A stretch of 6,207 bases of DNA from Methanobacterium sp. (GTDB lineage: Archaea > Methanobacteriota > Methanobacteria > Methanobacteriales > Methanobacteriaceae), in assembly GCA_020854975.1 (NCBI GenBank), contig JAHKLQ010000220.1, positions 1 to 6,207 of the forward strand. The letters run 5' to 3'. Each line of letters opens with the position of its first letter. The first letter of the stretch is position 1. Made by a program: the position numbers and the translations under genes. Shown here piece after piece: positions 1-6,045 of the stretch. Below the pieces are notes generated by a model that was given only the letters and a program-made list of their open reading frames with translations, made no database searches and was not told where the DNA came from.

Positions 1-198
1 AATCATACCGGTATTCTCACAGAAAGAGATGAAACTGCATTTTCTAAAGAGATCACACGATTACTTGAAGATGATAATGCAACCAATAAATTGGTCAAAA
101 ACTCTAGGAAATATGTAAACGATTTTTGGACTCTTGAAAAGTCAGGTGAACGAATTCTGAATCATTTATGTCAGGCTATTAAACATTATAGTCCTTAA
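1..198 (+). CDS. C-terminal fragment of a GT4-like glycosyltransferase
   Basis: An open frame runs from the window edge to a TAA at 196-198, giving 65 residues with no start, so the gene is cut by the window. The fragment begins NHTGILTERDETAFSKEI and continues with a helix containing LLEDD and then a KNSRKYVNDFWTLEKSGERIL tail segment. This is the usual end of a GT-B fold (GT4 family) enzyme: a 'tGilv..d' loop next to the sugar-nucleotide site, then the 'l..nsr..v...ftw......' helix that packs back on the N-terminal domain. Such enzymes transfer a sugar from a nucleotide-sugar at the cytosolic face of the membrane, usually in surface polysaccharide or glycoprotein synthesis. The two convergent GT2 genes next door support a glycan locus. 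Donor and acceptor cannot be told. The family call rests on only this tail, so another GT-B family is possible. Confidence 0.72.
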   Translation, partial: NHTGILTERDETAFSKEITRLLEDDNATNKLVKNSRKYVNDFWTLEKSGERILNHLCQAIKHYSP

Positions 199-210
199 AA
201 AGTAATTAAA

Positions 211-1272
211 TTATTTAACCGACTTGAAATCATGTAGACCGTCATTTATAGCTTTTAATCCTTCTTTTGAAGTTTTTGAATCTTCTTTAAATACCATTAA
301 AACTATGTTGACTAAAAGGTAAAAAAGGAAGCAAACAGTAAATGTGACTTTCTGAAGGGTGGATGCGAATCTCCGCATAAATATCAGACGATTTCGTACC
401 ATGTAATGGTAGATAACAAAGTAACTGAAATAACTATCCCATGAGACTCCTATTTTATGCCATATTTTTGCCTGAGGGGCGTATAAAAGTTTATAACCAT
501 GTCTACGGATTCTGAAACTGAGGTCTGTGTCTTCCCAGTAAGCAAAGTAAATAGGATCAAATAGTCCAACTTTTTCCAGTACTTCACGTTTTAACAGGAT
601 AGAACAACCCTCTATGGTGTCCACGTTTCGGGGATGGTCACATTGACCATTGTCCACCTGGTTCTTGCAGAATCGTTTACCACGACCTATATATAGATTG
701 AATGTTTCACCAGCATGGCTAATAACATCGTTTCTACCCTGATAATCATAATAGTAAACTTTAGGGGTGACTGCCCCCACTTTTTCATGTTTTTGGGCGG
801 CATTAACCATTTCAGTGAGGAAATTTTCATGAACCACTGTATCGTTATTTAACACCAGAATGTAATCAGGATCTAATTGTTCAAGTGCAAAATCCATGGC
901 CAGATTGTTTCCCTGAGCATAACCATAATTTTCATTATTTTTGAGAATGATAATCTTTTCCCTGGAAGAAATAACATCATACTCATCTGTAAATACCCGG
1001 GGAGAATTGAGGTATTCTTTCTGTGAAAATTCAAAAATTGCCATAGGTTTGTTCAGGGAACTGTACTCCAAAAACCCTGATTCAACATTCACCAGTCCCT
1101 GTGCATAGTTTTTAATCTTATTCAGGGAGTCATCCTGGGATGCGTTGTCCACCACCACCACATCGTAATTATTGTATTTAATTTGGTAAATGGATTCTAA
1201 ACATTCCAGTGTGTCTTTCCATCCGTTCCAGTTTAAGATAATTATGGAAACTTTAGGAGATTTATCTTCCAT
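211..1272 (-). CDS. GT2 family glycosyltransferase, rhamnosyltransferase-like
   Basis: This encodes 353 residues with a GT-A fold of the GT2 type. The N-terminus (residues 8-43) has the nucleotide-binding pattern VSIIILNWNGW...VVVVDNAS. A second strand with NYGYAQGNN (115-123) leads to the metal-binding motif LNNDT (141-145). The acceptor region has EGCSILLKREVLEKVGLFD (221-239) and the catalytic WEDTDLSFR (246-254), typical of WbbL-like rhamnosyltransferases and relatives. One hydrophobic stretch at about 309-328 suggests a C-terminal membrane anchor. Residues ~60-105 look like an insertion between the first two Rossmann strands. The likely role is transfer of a sugar to a lipid-linked or surface glycan at the cytosolic membrane face; the sugar is unknown. 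The ATG at 1270-1272 has GGAG seven bases upstream. It may be read through from the upstream GT2 gene or from its own promoter. Its 3' end faces the GT4-like gene across 12 bases. Confidence 0.9.
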   Translation of the reverse strand: MEDKSPKVSIIILNWNGWKDTLECLESIYQIKYNNYDVVVVDNASQDDSLNKIKNYAQGLVNVESGFLEYSSLNKPMAIFEFSQKEYLNSPRVFTDEYDVISSREKIIILKNNENYGYAQGNNLAMDFALEQLDPDYILVLNNDTVVHENFLTEMVNAAQKHEKVGAVTPKVYYYDYQGRNDVISHAGETFNLYIGRGKRFCKNQVDNGQCDHPRNVDTIEGCSILLKREVLEKVGLFDPIYFAYWEDTDLSFRIRRHGYKLLYAPQAKIWHKIGVSWDSYFSYFVIYHYMVRNRLIFMRRFASTLQKVTFTVCFLFYLLVNIVLMVFKEDSKTSKEGLKAINDGLHDFKSVK

Positions 1273-1279
1273 TAAATTA

Positions 1280-1283
1280 CTCC
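1280..1283 (-). promoter_or_regulatory. Ribosome binding site of the 211-1272 glycosyltransferase
   Basis: The minus strand reads GGAG, a 7-base spacer, then ATG. The site sits inside TGGAGTAAT, the same 9-base core as the tandem repeat at 1388-1477, so this RBS may be an isolated copy of that repeat. A TTTTAAAA box on the minus strand (1299-1306) lies too close to leave the RBS inside a transcript that starts the usual ~25 bases downstream. It is therefore a doubtful promoter, and co-transcription with the upstream GT2 gene remains possible. Confidence 0.6.
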
Positions 1284-1387
1284 ATGAAATTATTGAACTT
1301 TTAAAACCTCTATCCTGTACAGTTGTATGTTTTTATCAATCGGTTTTTTTTATCCATTGGTTTAATGATCTCTTTTTCTGGTAATTA

Positions 1388-1477
1388 TGAATTACTCCAC
1401 AGTAATTCTTTTTATTACCCCCATAACAATCCTTTTAATTACTCCACATTAACCATTTAATTACTCCACATTAATCC
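1388..1477. repeat. Degenerate ~22-23 bp tandem repeat between the two GT2 genes
   Basis: Four head-to-tail units can be aligned, with the ATTACTCCA core starting at 1391, 1414 (as ATTACCCCCA), 1438 and 1460, so spacings are 23, 24 and 22. The last two units share TTTAATTACTCCACATTAA exactly. The final unit overlaps the 3' end of the upstream GT2 gene: on the minus strand, the codons for Met-Trp-Ser-Asn and the stop codon are one repeat copy, and ATGTGGAGTAATTAA recurs just downstream. A fifth isolated core copy at 1276-1284 supplies the next gene's RBS. No transposase or terminal inverted repeats are seen. Confidence 0.8.
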
Positions 1478-2458
1478 TTTTAAAAATCCCCAACCATATC
1501 CAAAGTGTTCCAGGGGAAACATGATAATGGAATAAATTCCTTTCCAGTTACCGAGTTTTGCAGCTATCCTTATGGTGTAGATCAGGTCCATTACCAGGTA
1601 GAGTATGATGGGAATTAAAAATACCAGGAAAATGTTTAATCCTAAAAAACCAGATAAATAGAGGAATAATGTTATTAAAAAGAGAATAGGGTAAATTACG
1701 AAAATTAAAGGGAGGGTATGATACCATTTAAGGGTTTCAGGATATTTCAATAGGAATTTAGCCCTTCCTTTTCCATAATTAACCATTTGCTGGTAGAATT
1801 GTTGTAGGTTGCTGCGGCGGTACTGGTGCACCAGTGCCTGTGGGTGTCTTAGTAGATAATAACCTGATTTTATGAGTTGATAATTAAAATCTGTATCTTC
1901 ACATTGGGTCATGGTCTCATCATAGGTAACCTGTTCCTTATCCAGAATGGAACGTTTGTAAAGAGCAAAGGCAACTGTTTCCACCGGAACGATCTTCTGA
2001 CTGGCTGTGTAAGATGTTCCGAATCCACCGAAGAAAGTTTGCTGTGAGTAAGCAATGATTTTACCGAAAAATGAGTCATCATGGGGTGAAGAATATGTTG
2101 AACCAACCCCGGCAAGTTTACACTTATCATAATAGGTTTCAAAGGCTTTGTGGAGGGTTTCCAGCCAATCATTATCCACATAACAGTGCCCATCAAGATA
2201 GGCCACGTATTCACTATCAGAAGCTCTTAGACCAATATTACGAGCCGAACTTATAACTTCATGAGGATTTTTAAGTAGTTTTACTCTTGAGTCTGTTTTA
2301 GCTATTTCTTCAACAATTGCAGGAGTTCTGTCTATAGAAAGGCCATCAACAACGATTATATTAATATCATGAATAGTTTGATTCTGCAAACTAGTAATAC
2401 ATCTTTTGATGTATTTTTCTTCATTTTTAACCCCTACAATAACATCTATAAGACTCAT
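1457..2458 (-). CDS. Membrane-anchored GT2 glycosyltransferase, ExoA-like
   Basis: This encodes 333 residues. The GT-A domain spans about 1-240: IDVIVGVKNEEKYIKRCI (4-21), IIVVDGLSIDRT (34-45), then ISSARNIGL (69-77) and YLDGHCYVDNDWL (87-99). There the usual DxD metal-binding site appears as DGH, as in ExoA-type succinoglycan glucosyltransferases. The catalytic-base region is QCEDTDFNYQLIKSGY (185-200). The QQMVNYGKGRAKFL stretch (223-236) resembles the acceptor-side Q..RY..G segment of processive and related GT2 enzymes. Two strong membrane helices follow at about 249-271 and 274-296, and a weaker hydrophobic stretch lies near 306-326. The protein should sit on the cytosolic face of the membrane and extend a lipid-linked glycan; donor and acceptor are not evident. 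The start is the ATG at 2456-2458 with GAGG four bases upstream (2463-2466). The stop lies within the ~22-base repeat. The downstream GT2 gene is on the same strand, 184 bases away, and probably acts in the same pathway. Confidence 0.9.
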   Translation of the reverse strand: MSLIDVIVGVKNEEKYIKRCITSLQNQTIHDINIIVVDGLSIDRTPAIVEEIAKTDSRVKLLKNPHEVISSARNIGLRASDSEYVAYLDGHCYVDNDWLETLHKAFETYYDKCKLAGVGSTYSSPHDDSFFGKIIAYSQQTFFGGFGTSYTASQKIVPVETVAFALYKRSILDKEQVTYDETMTQCEDTDFNYQLIKSGYYLLRHPQALVHQYRRSNLQQFYQQMVNYGKGRAKFLLKYPETLKWYHTLPLIFVIYPILFLITLFLYLSGFLGLNIFLVFLIPIILYLVMDLIYTIRIAAKLGNWKGIYSIIMFPLEHFGYGWGFLKGLMWSN

Positions 2459-2489
2459 AAATCCTCAGGCACTGTTTCTACTTTTTCTT

Positions 2490-2499
2490 CTTTATATCA
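2490..2499 (-). promoter_or_regulatory. Probable TATA box for the 1457-2458 glycosyltransferase
   Basis: The minus strand reads TGATATAAAG. Counting about 25 bases downstream puts the transcript start near 2468-2470, just ahead of the GAGG ribosome binding site at 2463-2466. That leaves a leader of about ten bases, a normal layout for methanogens. A near-copy (TGATATAAGT) occurs 65 bases further upstream at 2555-2564. Confidence 0.5.
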
Positions 2500-2525
2500 A
2501 TAACAGGCATCATATCAATAACAGG
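2494..2525. repeat. 14-base direct repeat, 18-base spacing
   Basis: ATATCAATAACAGG occurs exactly at 2494-2507 and again at 2512-2525, with a four-base CATC between. The first copy overlaps the end of the 25-base repeat and the proposed TATA box. It could be a pair of regulator sites or simply a slippage duplication; the sequence alone does not decide. Confidence 0.7.
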
Positions 2526-2554
2526 AATAACCGGCATTATTTCCACTTTTTCTT

Positions 2555-2564
2555 ACTTATATCA
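2555..2564 (-). promoter_or_regulatory. Second, duplicated TATA-like box
   Basis: The minus strand reads TGATATAAGT, within the upstream copy of the 25-base repeat. If used, it would give a leader roughly 65 bases longer than the proximal box. It may be an inactive duplicate. Confidence 0.3.
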
Positions 2565-2632
2565 CTAATTGATTAAGACCAGATGGGAGATGAAGAGTTT
2601 TCATTGTTTGTTTATAATTGTTCCTAATTGAT

Positions 2633-2668
2633 AAATAACTGTGTTCACTAATTAAATAACTGTGTTCA
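2633..2668. repeat. 21-base-period tandem duplication
   Basis: AAATAACTGTGTTCA is repeated exactly at 2633-2647 and 2654-2668. The preceding bases (CTAATTGAT and CTAATT) are also similar, so this is a slightly decayed two-copy tandem repeat with a 21-base period. It lies mid-way between the divergent genes and has no evident function. Confidence 0.7.
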
Positions 2669-2791
2669 GTAATTATTTGAATTAGATGAAGTTTATTTTT
2701 AATTTAACCAATGGTTTCTTATTTGTTATGATATGTAATAATTTTCAGTATAGGTAATATGTCACAGAACACTATTAACCTAAGTTTAAAC

Positions 2792-2824
2792 AACATATCC
2801 ATATCATGAGTCTAATAATATGTT
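2792..2824. promoter_or_regulatory. Inverted repeat and possible TATA region ahead of the Fe-S operon
   Basis: AACATAT (2792-2798) is matched by its exact reverse complement ATATGTT (2818-2824) across 19 bases. The right arm overlaps an AT-only stretch (AATAATAT, 2814-2821). That stretch lies at a sensible distance for a transcript start near 2842 and a GGTGA ribosome binding site at 2858-2862. This would suit an operator that blocks the promoter, but the arms are short in very AT-rich DNA and could be chance. Confidence 0.3.
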
Positions 2825-2866
2825 AATACGTCAAAGAAATTATAATTTAATGTTTATGGTGACACT

Positions 2867-3601
2867 ATGATATACTTTAGAGGCTGCATGTCTCGTGAAA
2901 GAGTTAAAAAAATTTCTGATGCCACGGAAGAACTTTTGAAAAGGGCAAAGGTAGATTACAGAATCCTGGATAATGAAGGATGTTGTGGTTCAGTACTTCT
3001 ACGTACAGGTTTCCAGGAGGATGCCCTTGAAATTATTAAGGAAACTTTTAAGAATCTTAAGGGTGAAAAAGTTCTGGTTTCCTGTGCCGGTTGCTACCGG
3101 ACTTTTAAAGAAGATTATCCTGAAGTTCTAGGAGAAACCCTGGACGTGATTCATACTTCTCATCTTTTTCTGGAACTAATAAAACAGGAAAAGCTTAGAC
3201 TATCAATGGATGAAAAGGAAGTAACCTATCATGATCCTTGCCATATGGGACGGCATATGGGTGAATATGAAACACCACGCCAAATTATCAGGGCACATGC
3301 TAAACTGGTGGAAATGGAACGTAATCAGGAAAAAGCTCGCTGTTGTGGGGCTGGTGGGGGTGTCAGATCTGCTTTTCCAGAATTGTCCAGTGAAATTGCC
3401 AGGATGAGAATGGATGATGCAAAAAGTACTGGTGCTCAGTCTCTGGTAACCTGCTGCCCCTTCTGTGTTCACAATCTGGAGTCAGTTCAGGAAGGTTATA
3501 TCAAAAGCAGCGATACTGTTGCTGAAGATAAACAGGGATCTATGAATATCATGGATTTGTCCCAGTTTTTACTGGAACGAATTAAAGTGGAGGAGGACTA
3601 G
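2867..3601 (+). CDS. Two-domain CCG iron-sulfur protein (HdrB/LutA-type)
   Basis: This encodes 244 residues with two complete cysteine-rich CCG domains. Domain one has C7, then C39-C40-G, then C73xxC76 (spacing C-x31-CC-x32-CxxC). Domain two has C124 in [11 protein letters not shown]158-C159-G followed by AGGG, and C196xxC199 in TCCPFC. These domains in HdrB carry unusual non-cubane 4Fe-4S clusters that handle thiols or disulfides. They are also found in LutA, GlcF, HdrD and fumarate reductase subunits. There is no signal peptide or membrane helix, so it is probably a soluble cytosolic electron carrier or catalytic subunit. The length matches LutA (about 240). The ATG is set by GGTGA four bases upstream and by a stop in frame at 2843. 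The LutB-like gene follows after three bases, so the two products very likely form one complex. The substrate is unknown; lactate oxidation is the family precedent only. Confidence 0.88.
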   Translation: MIYFRGCMSRERVKKISDATEELLKRAKVDYRILDNEGCCGSVLLRTGFQEDALEIIKETFKNLKGEKVLVSCAGCYRTFKEDYPEVLGETLDVIHTSHLFLELIKQEKLRLSMDEKEVTYHDPCHMGRHMGEYETPRQIIRAHAKLVEMERNQEKARCCGAGGGVRSAFPELSSEIARMRMDDAKSTGAQSLVTCCPFCVHNLESVQEGYIKSSDTVAEDKQGSMNIMDLSQFLLERIKVEED

Positions 3602-3604
3602 ATA

Positions 3605-4816
3605 ATGAATGACTCTTCCATCAAAATAATGAACAAATCCTTCAATATACTGGACAAAAGAAGGGCCACCCTCCTTCAGGATGAAGCTACTATTAAGTTA
3701 AAGGAAAGGGTTAAAAATATCCGGGAAAATTCTGTGGAACATATCTCTCCACTCCTGGAAAAAGCACAGGAAAAGCTTCAAGAAAATGGTATCGAAGTGA
3801 TTTTAGCTAAAGATGCTGAAGTTGCCAGACAGACCATTTACCAGCTGGTAAAAGAGGAGGACCTAGTGGCAAAATCCAAATCCAACACTGCTGGAGAAAT
3901 ACAGCTCACAGAATACCTGGAATCCAAAGAGGTTAAAGTTCTGGAAACAGATTTAGGTGATAGGATAGTACAGTTCGATGCTAGCCGCCCTACACACCCT
4001 ATTGGGCCAGCCTGCCACCTTGATATGGGTAAAATATCTGAAATCGTTTCGGATAGATTCCAGAGAGAGGTTAAAGCTGAACCCCGAGCCATTATGGACT
4101 CTGTGAAAAAAGATATCTTGGAAAAAATTCCCCAGTGCAAAGTGGGTATCACCGGGGCTAACAGTGTTGCTGCTGAAGATGGTTCTCTTTTAATGGTTCA
4201 CAACGAAGGAAACATCAGCCTTCTTACCATGCTGGATCTTCATATTGTCCTGGTAGGTATAGACAAATTGGTTCCCACACTGGAAGATGCGGTGTCTGTG
4301 GTGAAACTGGAAACCATTTACGCTACTGGAAAAACCGTACCTGCCTATATGAACGTGGTATCATCTCCCTCAAAGACCGCAGATATTGAACAGATCCTAC
4401 TAAAGGATATGTACGGAGCTAAAAAAGTGGTAGTGATATTCTTAGATAACGGTCGAAGTAAAGCCTTAAAAGAGAAAAAGGAGTGTTTATGGTGTATTGG
4501 ATGTGGAGCTTGCATTGTAAACTGTCCAGTTTACACCACACTTGGACCAGATTTCGGTTATTTACGCCATTTAGGAGGTAGGGGGATTGTTTTAAGTTAT
4601 TTCATTGATAATGATGAGGTTTGCTATGATTCCGGGCTTTTCAAATGTACCTTATGTGGTCTGTGCACAGTTGAATGCCCTATGGAAATTGCCACCAACA
4701 ACATGTTGGAGGATTTAAGGAGCGAATCTGTTAAAAAGGGAATATACCCTGAAAAACATGGCGAAATCAAGGAAAATATTAAAAAAAGAGGATCTCCATT
4801 TAAACCCGGAACATAA
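3605..4816 (+). CDS. LutB-like LUD-domain protein with two 4Fe-4S motifs
   Basis: This encodes 403 residues. A helical N-terminus (1-60) leads into a LUD domain (about 60-285) with the family's hallmark segments [11 protein letters not shown] (89-99), [11 protein letters not shown] (113-123), [11 protein letters not shown] (128-138), [15 protein letters not shown] (181-195) and the NEGN loop (200-203). A ferredoxin-like part follows: C297xxC300xxC303xxxC307P, with an extra C294, and C348xxC351xxC354xxxC358P. In bacterial LutB this protein shuttles electrons in lactate oxidation with LutA and LutC. Here only the LutA-like partner is adjacent. Only ~45 residues follow the last cysteine, so the C-terminal extension of longer bacterial LutB proteins seems to be missing. 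GGAGG (3592-3596), lying in the end of the upstream gene, sits eight bases before the ATG, implying translational coupling. No signal or membrane segment is seen. The family call is firm; the reaction is not. Confidence 0.9.
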   Translation: MNDSSIKIMNKSFNILDKRRATLLQDEATIKLKERVKNIRENSVEHISPLLEKAQEKLQENGIEVILAKDAEVARQTIYQLVKEEDLVAKSKSNTAGEIQLTEYLESKEVKVLETDLGDRIVQFDASRPTHPIGPACHLDMGKISEIVSDRFQREVKAEPRAIMDSVKKDILEKIPQCKVGITGANSVAAEDGSLLMVHNEGNISLLTMLDLHIVLVGIDKLVPTLEDAVSVVKLETIYATGKTVPAYMNVVSSPSKTADIEQILLKDMYGAKKVVVIFLDNGRSKALKEKKECLWCIGCGACIVNCPVYTTLGPDFGYLRHLGGRGIVLSYFIDNDEVCYDSGLFKCTLCGLCTVECPMEIATNNMLEDLRSESVKKGIYPEKHGEIKENIKKRGSPFKPGT

Positions 4817-4848
4817 TAGGGAGCCATGATAAAAGGAGATATAATAAA

Positions 4849-4887
4849 TTAATTTCAGATTATATAATTAAGTTAATTCCAGATATT
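4849..4887. repeat. Imperfect ~24-base-period duplication
   Basis: TTAATTTCAGATTAT (4849-4863) and TTAATTCCAGATATT (4873-4887) match at 12 of 15 positions, 24 bases apart. The segment lies just after the LutB-like gene. No hairpin with a T-run that would make a clear terminator is visible here. Confidence 0.5.
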
Positions 4888-4902
4888 AATTGTGCATAGA
4901 TA

Positions 4903-4922
4903 GAATCATGGATTCGAATCAT
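4903..4922. promoter_or_regulatory. Perfect 10-base palindrome with flanking repeats
   Basis: GATTCGAATC at 4911-4920 is its own reverse complement. GAATCAT occurs at 4903-4909 and again at 4916-4922, and GAATC-ATG-GATTC could also form a small stem at 4903-4915. It lies about ten bases upstream of the mfnB TATA-like box, where an archaeal regulator could act. No known regulator is recognised. Confidence 0.3.
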
Positions 4923-4931
4923 ATCATAGGT

Positions 4932-4939
4932 TTTAAATA
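4932..4939 (+). promoter_or_regulatory. Probable TATA box of mfnB
   Basis: TTTAAATA is a strong archaeal TATA match. A start of transcription about 25 bases downstream, near 4960, would leave a ~20-base leader carrying the AGGAGG ribosome binding site. This supports mfnB being transcribed on its own rather than from the Fe-S operon 166 bases upstream. Confidence 0.5.
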
Positions 4940-4968
4940 TTAGTTACAAGACTTGATTAATAATAAAT

Positions 4969-4974
4969 AGGAGG
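4969..4974 (+). promoter_or_regulatory. Strong RBS that fixes the TTG start of mfnB
   Basis: AGGAGG lies eight bases before TTG at 4983-4985. An in-frame TAG at 4968-4970 excludes any earlier start, and there is no ATG between. The first in-frame ATG would come too late, beyond the catalytic lysine. Confidence 0.85.
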
Positions 4975-4978
4975 AATT

Positions 4979-5687
<709 letters not shown>

Positions 5688-5690
5688 ATC

Positions 5691-5952
5691 TTTAATTGAG
5701 CTATAATGCCTTTAATCAAGGTATAATCCATTTAATAAGGCATAATATCTCTAATTGAAGTACAGCACATTTATTAAGGCTAATGTCTTTAATTAAGGTG
5801 TAATTTCCTTTAATGAAGGTACAATCCCTAATTAAGGTACAGCAACTTTAATGAAGGTAAATACATCTTCAATAAAGGACTGTGCCTTTAATGTACATAA
5901 TTAAGGTACAACACATTAATTAAGGCAGGATGTCTTTAATTAATCTTCAAAC
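5691..5952. repeat. Array of ~14 degenerate 18-21 bp tandem repeats
   Basis: The array starts three bases after the mfnB stop and fills most of the 358-base gap to guaB. The unit is close to TTTAATTAAGGTACAATCC. Units begin at about 5691, 5711, 5731, 5751, 5770, 5788, 5809, 5829, 5847, 5868, 5887 (truncated to 11 bases), 5898, 5916 and 5935. Most keep TTTAAT-n-AAGG, with three carrying the palindrome TTAATTAA. Units 4, 8 and 12 lack the leading TT and carry ACAGCA or ACAACA, and units 5, 9 and 13 end in ATGTC or ACATC, which suggests a four-unit higher-order period of about 70-78 bases. There are no unique spacers, so it is not a CRISPR, and no clear mfnB terminator is visible within it. Confidence 0.88.
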
Positions 5953-5983
5953 TTAGAAATTGTTAATTAAAAAAACCCTAAAC

Positions 5984-5993
5984 CATATTAAAA
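5984..5993 (+). promoter_or_regulatory. Possible TATA box of guaB
   Basis: CATATTAAAA sits about 55-60 bases upstream of the guaB ATG. A start of transcription about 25 bases on, near 6013-6015, would leave a ~30-base leader that includes the GGAG site and most of the 12-base tandem repeat. AT-rich flanks make other choices possible. Confidence 0.35.
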
Positions 5994-6009
5994 TCCCCTA
6001 ACATAGTTA

Positions 6010-6033
6010 TAGGTGGAATGGTAGGTGGAATGG
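6010..6033. repeat. Perfect 12-base tandem duplication in the guaB leader
   Basis: TAGGTGGAATGG occurs twice in a row, at 6010-6021 and 6022-6033. The end of the second copy contributes the first bases of the GGAG ribosome binding site (6032-6035), ten bases before the guaB start. Each copy also contains AGGTGGA, a partial anti-16S match, so the leader has more than one possible ribosome landing site. Confidence 0.85.
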
Positions 6034-6045
6034 AGTTGAAATGTT

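Larger units (their letters stand above)
2475..2564. repeat. Two 25-base direct repeats, 65 bases apart
   Basis: Positions 2475-2499 and 2540-2564 match at 23 of 25 bases. Both have the form TTTC-Y-ACTTTTTCTT, then TATATCA at the right end. Read on the minus strand, each copy begins TGATATAA and continues into a purine-rich AAGAAAAAGT run, so each carries a TATA-like box facing the glycosyltransferase gene. The copies flank the shorter 14-base repeat at 2494-2525. Confidence 0.75.
2459..2866. other. 408-base divergent intergenic region
   Basis: This gap separates the minus-strand glycosyltransferases from the plus-strand iron-sulfur operon and must hold promoters for both. No convincing coding frame, tRNA or structured RNA was found. 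It is very AT-rich and contains several direct repeats (2475-2564, 2494-2525, 2633-2668) and one inverted repeat (2792-2824), listed separately. The stretch 2670-2785 shows nothing beyond AT-rich sequence with TATA-like runs. Confidence 0.7.

Noticed and set aside
1344..1351. Eight-T run on the + strand as a terminator
   Set aside because: The only + strand gene upstream is the GT4-like fragment more than 1.1 kb away, and the run lies in the leader side of a minus-strand gene. No known + transcript needs it.
1190..1384. 64-codon + strand frame across the GT2 start region
   Set aside because: It is antisense to the N-terminal nucleotide-binding motif of the GT2 gene, has no RBS and no recognisable features.
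1388..1477. Remnant of an insertion sequence or MITE
   Set aside because: There are no terminal inverted repeats or target-site duplication; head-to-tail units fit tandem duplication better.
1909..2214. 101-codon open frame on the minus strand inside the GT2 gene
   Set aside because: It overlaps fully a gene with clear GT2 motifs, has low-complexity composition and no recognisable domain.
2841..2848. TATAATTT as the promoter of the Fe-S operon
   Set aside because: It would start transcription at or after the ATG, leaving out the GGTGA ribosome binding site. A leaderless transcript cannot be excluded but is the weaker reading.
3203..3472. 89-codon minus-strand frame opposite the CCG protein
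   Set aside because: It is an antisense shadow of the second CCG domain with no RBS or family resemblance.
3838..4152. 104-codon open frame opposite the LutB-like gene
   Set aside because: It lies antisense to conserved LUD-domain motifs, and its serine/threonine-rich translation resembles no family.
4826..4852. Eight-codon mini-ORF (ATG to TAA) after the LutB-like gene, preceded by GGGAG
   Set aside because: The spacer to the ATG is only two bases, the peptide is trivial (MIKGDIIN), and such short frames are expected by chance in AT-rich DNA.
5691..5952. CRISPR array
   Set aside because: The units are only 18-21 bases, diverged and directly abutting, with no unique spacers of constant length and no cas genes in view.
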